DNA from: Methanoregulaceae archaeon
GTDB taxonomy: Archaea; Halobacteriota; Methanomicrobia; Methanomicrobiales; Methanospirillaceae
NCBI GenBank assembly: GCA_015660885.1
Contig: JACTUB010000007.1
Span: forward strand, 1-64,000
DNA: 64,000 nucleotides
Direction: 5' to 3'
Part shown: positions 7,670 to 15,462 of the stretch, piece after piece
How the letters are laid out: each line of letters opens with the position of its first letter
Position numbering within the stretch: position 1 is the stretch's first letter
The notes under the pieces: model-generated
Seen by the model: the letters and a program-made list of their open reading frames with translations, nothing else
What the model was told of the DNA's origin: nothing
Databases searched by the model: none
Program-made: the position numbers and the translations under genes

Positions 7670-7790
7670 GTCAAGCACTTTTACAATTGTGCTGACAGAT
7701 GTAAGTCCGACGTGCTTCACCGCACGGCCTCACCAAGGCTTTGGGATTACAGGGAGTCAGTAAAAATACTCGACTTTTCTGGACTTACAT
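7670..7790 (+). promoter_or_regulatory. Structured leader RNA upstream of rps15
   Basis: Two elements are visible. First, a hairpin: 7670-7678 pairs with 7689-7696 (8 bp, one bulged A, 10-nt loop). Second, a domain closed by ten perfect pairs (7699-7708 ATGTAAGTCC with 7781-7790 GGACTTACAT). Inside are CGTGC/GCACG (7711-7715 with 7722-7726), GCCT/AGGC (7727-7730 with 7736-7739) and GAGT/ACTC (7754-7757 with 7768-7771, with an alternative AGTC/GACT). The domain ends 20 nt before the S15 ATG, just before the ribosome site AGGAGG. Protein S15 binds a multi-helix junction in 16S rRNA and autoregulates through leader structures in bacteria, so an autoregulatory element is a natural reading, not demonstrated. 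Confidence 0.6.
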
Positions 7791-7810
7791 AGAGTATAGG
7801 AGGCTATAGT

Positions 7811-8269
7811 ATGGCACGAATGCATGCTCGAAGAAGAGGCAAGTCGAGCTCCGTCCGCCCCTACCGGAAACAGGCACCTGCGTGGTCCAACACGGACGCA
7901 AAGGCCATCACCAAAGTGATCCTGGATCTCCGCAAGGAAGGCGCATCGAGCAGCAGGATTGGACTGGTCCTGCGGGATCGCTATGGCGTCCCGGACGTGA
8001 AACTTGCCCTCGGTAAGCGTATCGGTGATATCTTGAAAGAGAACAAGGTTGCATCCGAGATCCCCGAAGATCTCCGCGATCTTATGGCAAAGTCACTCGG
8101 GCTGCGCAAGCACCTGGGCGAGAACAAGAAAGACCTGCACAACAAGCGCCAGCTGCAGCTCATCGAGTCAAAGATCCGCAGGCTCGTAAATTACTACAAG
8201 AGAAGCAAAAAGCTGCAGCAGGATTTCATCTATAAACCCGAGACCACAGAAATTCTGCTGTCCCGGTAA
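7811..8269 (+). CDS. rps15: 30S ribosomal protein S15 (uS15)
   Basis: The 152-residue protein is the archaeal/eukaryotic long form of S15. An N-terminal extension (MARMHARRRGKSSSVRPYRK) precedes the core helices with GASSSRIGLVLRDRYGVPDVK and DLHNKRQLQLIESKIRRLVNYYKR. It binds 16S rRNA early in small-subunit assembly. AGGAGG sits 10-15 nt before the ATG. The RecJ-like, pcc1 and rps3ae genes follow on the same strand, an arrangement known from other euryarchaea. Confidence 0.98.
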   Translation: MARMHARRRGKSSSVRPYRKQAPAWSNTDAKAITKVILDLRKEGASSSRIGLVLRDRYGVPDVKLALGKRIGDILKENKVASEIPEDLRDLMAKSLGLRKHLGENKKDLHNKRQLQLIESKIRRLVNYYKRSKKLQQDFIYKPETTEILLSR

Positions 8270-8293
8270 GAGTAATTCGTCGTCCCCGTACCC

Positions 8294-9523
8294 ATGTCAC
8301 TTGAAACCGCCGCAGAAACCGTCGCAGAACAGATCCGGCGACAGGAGTATATCGAGCTCCATGCACATAATGACGCAGACGGCATAGCTGCCGGTTCGAT
8401 TCTCTGCCATGCGATGATGCGTGCGGGTATCCGGTTCCGTATGAGGGTCTGCCAGGAAGTGACCCCTGCTAATCTGACCGGTGATGCTCCTCACCTGCTC
8501 TGCGATCTCGGGGCGGGAATGGCTGACCTTCCCAAAGACACAATGGTCGTCGATCACCATCTTCCGGTGTTTGAAGGGGTGTTCCACGCAAACCCGAGGC
8601 TGGCAGGAGCCGATGGCGACCGCGAACTGTCTGCGGCAGGGATGGCATACATCGTCGCCCAGAAGATGGGAGACAATCGTGACCTTTCCGGGCTTGTGAT
8701 ACCCGGTATCATTGGCGACGGCCAGGAAATAACCGGCAAGAATCTCGAGATCTTCAATGATGGCGTTGCAAACGGCATCATTGTCCCGGACCGCGGAATT
8801 ACCCTCCCGGGGAGGGATATGGCTGAACGGTGGTACATGGCAACCAACCCGTACCTTGACGGGATCAGTGGCGGGGAACAGCTTATCGCGGATTTCATCG
8901 GACAGGCACAGGATCAGGCGCTGGGGGAGAACCGCAGTAGGCTTGATACCCTGCTTTCCCAAGTAGTGCTCGAAGCAGCCCCGGACACAACATATGCAAG
9001 CCTTCTGGCGATCTACGGTGATACCTACCATCTCCAGCGGGAGGTCATTGAGGACGCTCATGCCCTCACCGCAGTTATTGATGCCTGCGGGAAAGCCGGA
9101 CAGGGCGACCTGGGAGCAACAATCTGCCTGCGATCATCCCATTACCTTGAACAGGCATGGGAAATTGCCCGGGAACACCGCGTGAAAGTGATCGATGTGG
9201 TCAGGAATGCCCGTCCCGACGAGGGTTCAATCGGCGTTTACGAAGTGCATGACGTCACCCTTACAAGCGATGTCGCAGATATTCTGGCACGCGACCGTGT
9301 GAGCTCACGGCCGGTGCTGGTATATGCGCATTCGGATAACTCCTGCCGGATATCAATCCGGTGCCCTGTTGGCATAAACGCGGAGATCGGACCGCTGGTA
9401 CGGGATCTTGCGGCAACATGCGGGGGGAACGGGGGCGGCCACATCCGCAGGGGCGGGGCGACCATTCCCTCAGGGAAGATCGGGATATTTTCCCGGAGCT
9501 GGCAGGAGGCGTTTGCGCTATGA
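8294..9523 (+). CDS. RecJ-like DHH-family phosphoesterase
   Basis: The 409-residue protein shows the DHH motif set: HAHNDADGIAAG near residue 23, CDLGAG, then VVDHHLP near 86, and a C-terminal DHHA1 domain ending GGNGGGHIRRGGATIP. These residues bind two Mn ions for phosphodiester hydrolysis. Archaeal relatives include the GINS-associated nuclease GAN and other RecJ homologues that degrade single-stranded nucleic acid. Whether this one is GINS-bound or acts on RNA is not visible. It lies 24 bp after rps15 and overlaps pcc1 by 4 bp (ATGA). Confidence 0.9.
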   Translation: MSLETAAETVAEQIRRQEYIELHAHNDADGIAAGSILCHAMMRAGIRFRMRVCQEVTPANLTGDAPHLLCDLGAGMADLPKDTMVVDHHLPVFEGVFHANPRLAGADGDRELSAAGMAYIVAQKMGDNRDLSGLVIPGIIGDGQEITGKNLEIFNDGVANGIIVPDRGITLPGRDMAERWYMATNPYLDGISGGEQLIADFIGQAQDQALGENRSRLDTLLSQVVLEAAPDTTYASLLAIYGDTYHLQREVIEDAHALTAVIDACGKAGQGDLGATICLRSSHYLEQAWEIAREHRVKVIDVVRNARPDEGSIGVYEVHDVTLTSDVADILARDRVSSRPVLVYAHSDNSCRISIRCPVGINAEIGPLVRDLAATCGGNGGGHIRRGGATIPSGKIGIFSRSWQEAFAL

Positions 9524-9744
9524 TGCAGATCAACGGGAGGATCACTACCATGCACAGGAATGCAGCATGTGTTGCGGCGGCATTGAAACCGGATAACCTC
9601 AACAGCCTGACCACAACCGCTGAAGATGATCGCGTAACGACAACGTTTACCGGGACACAGATCAGGTCGGTCATTGCATCGGTGGACGATTATCTTATGA
9701 ACCTGACAATAGCTGAAGATGCATGTTCGGTCATTTCGCAATGA
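9520..9744 (+). CDS. pcc1: KEOPS complex subunit Pcc1
   Basis: This is a small protein of 74-75 residues (MQINGRITTMHRNAACVAAAL, then DRVTTTFTGTQIRSVIASVDDYLMNLTIAE). The size, the alternating strand-helix pattern and the SVIASVDDYLMNL helix fit Pcc1, the dimerising subunit of the KEOPS complex that makes the t6A base of tRNA. Two ATGs overlap the stop of the DHH gene (ATGATG), indicating translational coupling; 9520 or 9523 is the start. The neighbouring DHH and rps3ae genes are the usual company of archaeal pcc1. Confidence 0.8.
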   Translation: MMQINGRITTMHRNAACVAAALKPDNLNSLTTTAEDDRVTTTFTGTQIRSVIASVDDYLMNLTIAEDACSVISQ

Positions 9745-9849
9745 CCGCAAATCCCCAGGTCAGGACGGGGCAGGACCCCGTATACCGGCAACAGCGGAAA
9801 ACACCGTTGTCTGAAAAAATACCGGAGAGAAATTTCTCCAGGTGATACC

Positions 9850-10455
9850 ATGGCAAAGAAAAAACAGGTTGGAAGAAGAGTAGAAGGCTGGAAAGCCAAG
9901 AGCTGGTTCAAGGTGCACGTCCCCGACAACCTCGGGAAGGCGTACATCGGTGACACCATAGCAAACGATGCTGAGAGTGTTGTCGGCAGGATCATGCAGG
10001 CAACGCTTGGCGAAATCACCAATGATTACGCAAAACAGCACATGAAGATGAGCTTTAAGATCGCAACCGTGACCGGTGATGCGGCATACACCGAATTTGT
10101 CGGCCACGAAGTGACCAGGGACTATCTCCGTTCGCTTGTCAAGCGGCGGAGCTCCCGCGTGGACTGCCAGGTCCCGATCCTGACCAAAGACGGCAAGAAA
10201 GTGCGGCTGACCATCAGTTGCTACACGTTTGCCCGTGCAAACATTATGCAGGAACACGCAATCAGGAAAGCAATCACCGACACTATTGCAGCGGAGGCGG
10301 CAGCATGGGACCTGACCACGCTCCTCAACGGGATCGTGTCGGGAGAGATCTCCCGGGATCTCTTCAGGGCTGTCAAGACAATCTACCCGACCCGCAGAGT
10401 CGAAATTATCAAGTCCAAGGTTGAGCCGATCGCAGCCCGGATCTCCACCGCATAA
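9850..10455 (+). CDS. rps3ae: 30S ribosomal protein S3Ae (eS1)
   Basis: The 201-residue protein matches archaeal S3Ae throughout: MAKKKQVGRRVEGWKAKSWF at the start, IGDTIANDAESVVGRIMQATL, the RDYLRSLVKRRSSRVD segment and VKTIYPTRRVEIIKSKVE near the end. It is a small-subunit protein found in archaea and eukaryotes only. It closes the rps15 operon and is followed by two T-runs. Confidence 0.97.
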   Translation: MAKKKQVGRRVEGWKAKSWFKVHVPDNLGKAYIGDTIANDAESVVGRIMQATLGEITNDYAKQHMKMSFKIATVTGDAAYTEFVGHEVTRDYLRSLVKRRSSRVDCQVPILTKDGKKVRLTISCYTFARANIMQEHAIRKAITDTIAAEAAAWDLTTLLNGIVSGEISRDLFRAVKTIYPTRRVEIIKSKVEPIAARISTA

Positions 10456-10460
10456 TACCG

Positions 10461-10475
10461 TTTTTTCCTTTTTTT
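10461..10475 (+). terminator. T-run terminator after rps3ae
   Basis: Runs of six and seven T residues separated by CC begin 5 bp after the S3Ae stop, fitting oligo-T termination of the rps15 operon. Confidence 0.5.
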
Positions 10476-10733
10476 CCCGGTGAACATTCAGCAGACTGTC
10501 ATAAAGCAGAATTATTTTTTCAAGAACAGGGATCTTCTTTTTTTACGGTCTGCATTCAACGTGCAGGAATTTGTCTGATCTAAAAAGGCAGAATCCTGCA
10601 GCAGGGGATCCCTGCGTTCCCGTATCAGGCTCCCCCCTTTGATAAAAGGGCAGTCTTTCATTGTTCAATTCCTGGTTTTTTGTCAGCCTACCAAGAAACA
10701 TAATTAGTCCCGGGATCCAACCATTCCATACGA

Positions 10734-11969
10734 ATGACCGCCAACAAGATCCTTTTTATCGTACTCGACGGCATCTCCGATCGCCCCTCCCCCGCGCTCG
10801 GAGGTCTCACCCCGCTTGCAGCAGCACGAAAACCCGTTCTTGACCGTCTCGCGAAGGAAGGGATCTGCGGTATTATGGATACTATTGCTGCCGGAGTCCG
10901 CCCGGGTTCAGACACAGCACATCTTGCATTGCTGGGTTACGACCCATACAAATATTATACCGGAAGAGGTCCCCTCGAATGTGAGGGTACTGGCATACAT
11001 ATGGAACCGGGAATGATCGGGTTCCGGTGCAACTACGCGACCATTTCCCGGGAGGGGATCATTACCGATCGCCGTGCGGGAAGGATCCATGATACTGCGG
11101 CCCTGAGTATGGCTCTCACGGAAGGTGTGGACCTCTCAGGGTATGGTGTGGAGTTTGCTTTCCGCTCCGGCGCAGGTCACCGGGCAGCGCTTGCCCTCAG
11201 GGGGGAGGGGCTCGGCCACTGCGTCTCTTCCAATGACCCGAAAAAAGACGGCGTATTCCCGCTTGCCGTAAAACCGTTAAAACCGGTAGCAGCCGATGAA
11301 AAGACGGCTGTGGTCTGCAACGAGTTTATCCGGCAGTCCACAGGGATACTCTATGATCATCCCCTCAATAAAGAACGGGTAAAAAATGGGTTGAACCCGG
11401 CAAATATCGTGTTGATGCGGGGGGCCGGTGAAATGGGACATTTCGAACCGTTCTCAATAAGATACGGCATTTCTGGGAGTGTAATCTCGGCTGCAAGCCT
11501 GATCTCGGGCATTGGCAGCGCCCTGGGGCTTACCCGTGTGCCCGTGACGGGGATCACCGGATCACAGGACAGCAATATCACGGGGAAGATTGCCGCAGCG
11601 ATAACCGAGTTGAAGACCAGAGATTTTGTACTGGTCAATATCAAGGGAGCAGACGAGTCCGGGCATGACGGACTGGCAGAGCAGAAACGCAATTTTATCG
11701 AAAAAACCGATACTGCCCTTGCCCCGCTGCTGGATCTTCCTGACTGCATTATTGTCATCTGTGCCGATCATTCCACACCCTGTACAATCAAAGACCACAG
11801 TGCTGATCCTGTACCGGTACTGATTCACGGCGACGGGGTCCGGATCGATGATGTGGCAGGATTCGACGAGTACCTCTGTGCCGGAGGTGGGCTCAACCGG
11901 ATAACCGGCGCAGCACTCCTGCCCACAGCTCTCGACCTGATTAATAAGGCACATAAATTCGGGGCATGA
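10734..11969 (+). CDS. apgM: 2,3-bisphosphoglycerate-independent phosphoglycerate mutase (archaeal type)
   Basis: This 411-residue protein has the metal-ligand and nucleophile motifs of archaeal iPGM: FIVLDGISDRPSPALGG at the N-terminus, GVRPGSDTAHLALLGYDP (containing the phospho-acceptor Ser), KGADESGHDG, and ADHSTPCTIKDHSADPVPV near the C-terminus. It converts 3-phosphoglycerate and 2-phosphoglycerate using two divalent metals, serving glycolysis and gluconeogenesis. The bactofilin-like gene begins 20 bp downstream. Confidence 0.96.
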   Translation: MTANKILFIVLDGISDRPSPALGGLTPLAAARKPVLDRLAKEGICGIMDTIAAGVRPGSDTAHLALLGYDPYKYYTGRGPLECEGTGIHMEPGMIGFRCNYATISREGIITDRRAGRIHDTAALSMALTEGVDLSGYGVEFAFRSGAGHRAALALRGEGLGHCVSSNDPKKDGVFPLAVKPLKPVAADEKTAVVCNEFIRQSTGILYDHPLNKERVKNGLNPANIVLMRGAGEMGHFEPFSIRYGISGSVISAASLISGIGSALGLTRVPVTGITGSQDSNITGKIAAAITELKTRDFVLVNIKGADESGHDGLAEQKRNFIEKTDTALAPLLDLPDCIIVICADHSTPCTIKDHSADPVPVLIHGDGVRIDDVAGFDEYLCAGGGLNRITGAALLPTALDLINKAHKFGA

Positions 11970-11988
11970 TGAGAACTCCGGGGGAACG

Positions 11989-12834
11989 ATGAAAGAGAGA
12001 GCCGTAAAAAACTGGCACAAGCACTGCCTGCTTCCTGACGGGACAGAGCTGCAGGAACACAGTATCAAGACAGGCAGGAACATAGTCGTCGGTGAGTTCT
12101 GCCAGATAGATTTTGGGCTGAGGGGTGCGGATGTCTATGTCGGTGAATCTTCGAAGATCCGCGAGTATATCTGGGCAAACGGGGATGTACGGATCGGAAA
12201 CTGGTGCGAGGTCGGGAACGATGTGATCGCCAGGCAGGATGCATATATCGGCGAAGGTGTGAAGATTGCCGGCAAACTGGTCGTTTCCGGAGCTCTTGAC
12301 ATTGGGGAGAAAGTCGAGATCAAAGAGGGATTCGAAGCAAAAGGTGATGTAGAAATAAGGAATCCGATGCCGGTATTCATGTTCATCATCATCTACCTGA
12401 TGACTCTGCTGAGGATCGAGAACGAGAAGGAGCTGGATCGGATCCTCGATGACCTGTTCTCAGAGGAAGAGGAAAAAATGGAGATCCCGCTCATGATCCC
12501 CGCACGTTCGAAACTGAACCTGAAGTTTTTTTCCGTCCCGTCCACCATGAAGATCGGGAAAGGGTGCCGCCTCCATGGCAACATACGGGCAGGTTCGATT
12601 GACGTCCAGCAGAATTCAGTTGTCTTCGGGAGTCTCCGGGCAAAATACCGTATCACGGTTGTGGATGGTGTCACCATTCACGGGAATGTGGAGAGCGGCA
12701 GCACAGTCTATGTAAAGAAGGGGGCTCATATACTGGGTGACGTTATAGCAAAATCCATCGTGCTTCACGAAGATGCGAAGATAGACGGGACGATTGAGGC
12801 CCCGCATGGAATGCGGATCGAGCGGGGTACATGA
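11989..12834 (+). CDS. Bactofilin-like / hexapeptide beta-helix protein
   Basis: The 281-residue protein is built of short repeating strands with recurrent Ile/Val-Gly turns (VYVGESSKIREYIWANGDVR, then DVIARQDAYIGEGVKIAGKL, and a second block IHGNVESGSTVYVKKGAHILG). This indicates a right-handed beta-helix in two blocks. Between them is a hydrophobic stretch (VFMFIIIYLMTLL) and an acidic helix (DDLFSEEEEKME). Bactofilins polymerise at membranes; archaeal members of this pattern are uncharacterised. The stop overlaps the next gene by 4 bp, so the two are coupled. Confidence 0.7.
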   Translation: MKERAVKNWHKHCLLPDGTELQEHSIKTGRNIVVGEFCQIDFGLRGADVYVGESSKIREYIWANGDVRIGNWCEVGNDVIARQDAYIGEGVKIAGKLVVSGALDIGEKVEIKEGFEAKGDVEIRNPMPVFMFIIIYLMTLLRIENEKELDRILDDLFSEEEEKMEIPLMIPARSKLNLKFFSVPSTMKIGKGCRLHGNIRAGSIDVQQNSVVFGSLRAKYRITVVDGVTIHGNVESGSTVYVKKGAHILGDVIAKSIVLHEDAKIDGTIEAPHGMRIERGT

Positions 12835-13673
12835 GAGCCGCAGAGATCCTCGGGGTTGATGCGGTCAGGTTCATCGAACCGGATTTTGCTGCCCTCATTG
12901 ACAGCAGGTTTAACACAGGGCTTGCTGAGACCCGGGCTGACGAAGGGCGACTCCTTCTCGATGAGCATGAAAACCCGGTGGCATTGGCATTTCATTCACC
13001 GGATGGATGGGTTGCAGGTTCCTTCCTGTGCCGGAATCCGTCGGTTGCGCTTATCGAACTCTTCGAGAGCGTGAACGGAGAGCTGTTCCAGGAAGACCGG
13101 GCCGTCTGGACACACGCAGTACGGGAATACTACTGTAGTGACCTGAAGGCTGAAGTACCTCCGTCAATCGATGATCTCAACCCCAAGCGGCGGGGAATCC
13201 TGACAACCCTCCTCAGGAACATCTGGGGAGAGGGTCATGGCGAAACCTGCATCGACTGCTGCTGCGGGTCGGGTGTCGGGTCACTGGTGCTGCGGGATCT
13301 GGGATTTGCCCCGGTATCGTATGATAACGATGAGTCGCTCCTTTCGCGGGGGCTTCTGGAAGGCAGGCTGCTTCCCGGTGAGATGATGTGGATCGATGCA
13401 ACCATCGCATCAAGATACGTTGCACCTGCACCAAAAGGTGTAATTATCATGGCCGGGGAGTTCAACACCTTCAACCAGGACATGTGGGAACGGATCGTCG
13501 GCGAATTATGCTCGATTACGCACGATACCGTGATTACCGTCGGAACAGAGAAGGAGACGATGCTTATCCGGGAATGGGGATCAGCGTTGGACAGATCGGT
13601 AAACGTGAAGGAGAATCCTGCCGATCCCATCTATGATCGCTGGGTCTGCCGGATTCACCCAAATAGATCCTGA
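12831..13673 (+). CDS. Methyltransferase-like protein of unknown substrate
   Basis: The 280-residue protein has an N-terminal region of unknown fold and a C-terminal class I Rossmann pattern. CIDCCCGSGVGSLVLRDLGF is a glycine loop resembling the SAM-binding motif I, followed by VSYDNDESLLSRGLL (motif II acidic end) and GVIIMAGEFNTF at the place of motif IV. Three adjacent cysteines in the loop are unusual. The substrate is unknown. The start overlaps the bactofilin-like gene (ATGA), implying a shared function or at least coupled expression. Confidence 0.6.
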   Translation: MRAAEILGVDAVRFIEPDFAALIDSRFNTGLAETRADEGRLLLDEHENPVALAFHSPDGWVAGSFLCRNPSVALIELFESVNGELFQEDRAVWTHAVREYYCSDLKAEVPPSIDDLNPKRRGILTTLLRNIWGEGHGETCIDCCCGSGVGSLVLRDLGFAPVSYDNDESLLSRGLLEGRLLPGEMMWIDATIASRYVAPAPKGVIIMAGEFNTFNQDMWERIVGELCSITHDTVITVGTEKETMLIREWGSALDRSVNVKENPADPIYDRWVCRIHPNRS

Positions 13674-13773
13674 CGGGACCCCTTTTTTAGACAGGGTGCC
13701 CCGACCATACTTCAGGGTAAATACCATAATTGCCGGAACACATATTACCTCCTTAAACCGATTTTCTGATTGC

Positions 13774-14202
13774 ATGAACACAAAAAATATTGTGCTTGCC
13801 GGATTTAGTGGGGGTTGTCCTCCTTGTTTTTATGTTTGTCATCGGTAGGATCGCAGCTGCGATAGCTCCTTTCAATATTGCCACACTGGGGGTATGCGGG
13901 CAATGAATGACCCCGTTATGACATTGTTCTTCCTGTACCCGTTTGTCCTCTCATTTGTTGCGGCTATCCTCTTTGATGCCATAAAGGATTCTCTGAAAGG
14001 AACGGTACTTTCCAAAGGGCTCACGTTCGGGCTTTTGCTCTTTATGCTCCAGACAATCCCAAGCATTTTTGTAATCTTTACGTCCATGACCTACCCGTTT
14101 GGATTTCACCTTAGCACGTTTCTTTACGGCATTATCGGATATCCTGTAATTGGGATACTGTATGCAAAGATATGGAATGGTCAGGATTTTTCTATCCGAT
14201 AA
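13774..14202 (+). pseudogene. Small membrane protein gene interrupted by two G-run frameshifts
   Basis: Starting at the ATG at 13774 the frame reads MNTKNIVLAGFSG and then fails. If the G run at 13810-13814 had four G instead of five, it would continue VVLLVFMFVIGRIAAAIAPF. If the run at 13888-13892 had six instead of five, it would rejoin MRAMNDPVMTLFFLYPF and run to 14202. The restored 142-residue protein has four transmembrane helices and no recognised family. The two shifts cancel. The intact downstream 103 residues could still be made from the ATG at 13894. Confidence 0.6.
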
Positions 14203-14204
14203 AA

Positions 14205-15185
14205 TCACGAAAACCGGAATAGTCCTTTTAAAAATTCCCAGATAGAATCCCAGATACTGACAGAGACAGCTGTAGGGATAATCGAGACATTACAAGTCCC
14301 TGAAGTGCTGTTGCAACCCGTCATCTCGGCGGATGGTCCTGAAACATCATAGAGCACACGCTCGCTGTCAAAGGATTGCCGGGGGGAAATCCAGATGGTT
14401 TTTGACGATATTTTCTCCACTTGGCCATCACGGGTTATGACGGTATAGAATGTGCCCGCCGAAACATTTTCAGATGAAGAACCTCCCGGGATACCTTCCT
14501 GATAGTTCGTCAGATCTTCGATTACCGGATACTGCCCGATCATCCTGTCCCTTAAAAATTCAGCATGAATGTGACCCGATAAAACTATGGTGGGTTTGAC
14601 GATTAACTGCCGGTCAATATCTGTTCCTAGGCGAGAGAGCGTGCCGACTTGGTCCATATAGTAGTGCGTAGCAATGATGGTGAAATTTTCCGGAGAATTT
14701 AATAAGGTTTTCCGGAGTACAGCAAATTCCTGGGGTTTAAGTGATCCGGCCACATAGTTGATTCCCACGAAATCGAAATTCTCAAACGAAGTCATATAGC
14801 TGTTCTTCGCATTGCCGGTATACTGAGTATAATACTGGTAACTCTGCCCATCGTTCGTGTCATGGTTTCCGGCAATTAAATAAACGGGTATTGACGTTTC
14901 ATGTACGGCATGGAAATATGTATCCCACTCCTTTTTATCATTCCAGGTATTCACAAGGTCACCGGTAATGATGATGGCAGAAATATTATAGCGCTCCTTT
15001 ATTGAATCGAGATACGAGAATGTGTAGTCATAGGTTTCCGGGAAGGAGACCAGGTTCTGGGTATCCGAAATATGGACTATGGAATAGGTTGTTAAGTTGC
15101 TGGAAGCGAGAGCAGAAGCCGGCGTGATCGCGAGCAGCAGGAGCATGACGGTTATTGTTATTTTTATTAAAAATCTATAGTTCAT
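14205..15185 (-). CDS. Secreted calcineurin-like metallophosphoesterase
   Basis: The 326-residue protein begins with a signal peptide (MNYRFLIKITITVMLLLLAI, cleavage near ASALA). The metallophosphoesterase motifs follow in order: HISDTQN, ITGDLVNTW, LIAGNHDTNDG, ATHYY and SGHIHAEF. These coordinate two metals, so the enzyme hydrolyses phosphoesters outside the cytoplasm. The substrate is unknown. The C-terminal tail (SIWDSIWEFLKGLFRFS) is amphipathic and may hold it at the membrane. A TATA-like CATATAAAAAG lies upstream near 15270. Confidence 0.88.
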   Translation of the reverse strand: MNYRFLIKITITVMLLLLAITPASALASSNLTTYSIVHISDTQNLVSFPETYDYTFSYLDSIKERYNISAIIITGDLVNTWNDKKEWDTYFHAVHETSIPVYLIAGNHDTNDGQSYQYYTQYTGNAKNSYMTSFENFDFVGINYVAGSLKPQEFAVLRKTLLNSPENFTIIATHYYMDQVGTLSRLGTDIDRQLIVKPTIVLSGHIHAEFLRDRMIGQYPVIEDLTNYQEGIPGGSSSENVSAGTFYTVITRDGQVEKISSKTIWISPRQSFDSERVLYDVSGPSAEMTGCNSTSGTCNVSIIPTAVSVSIWDSIWEFLKGLFRFS

Positions 15186-15462
15186 TTAAATAAATTAGAG
15201 GGGAGTTAGTAATTGAAAGTTCCTGATGAAAAAAATAACCATTATCCGCGTATTTTTGTTTCTCCTCTCTTTTTATATGCTCACTCGTAGTTTCCCTCAT
15301 CCAGGACGGATGCTGAAGATCCAGTCCCCGGACCAGGTGAAATCTCCTGAAAGGACAACAAAGAGTGCAGGAAATAAAAAGAATGCAAAGAAATGCGAAG
15401 ATGATTTTTCTTTCCATACATACGGGCAGGTATTATTATGACCGCTGTAGAAGTACCAGCTC

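Noticed and set aside
15226..15441. 71-codon frame with a signal-peptide-like start (MKKITIIRVFLFLLSFYMLT)
   Set aside because: No ribosome site and a low-complexity Lys-rich continuation; the opposite strand also gives a signal-like frame, so the hydrophobicity probably reflects base composition.
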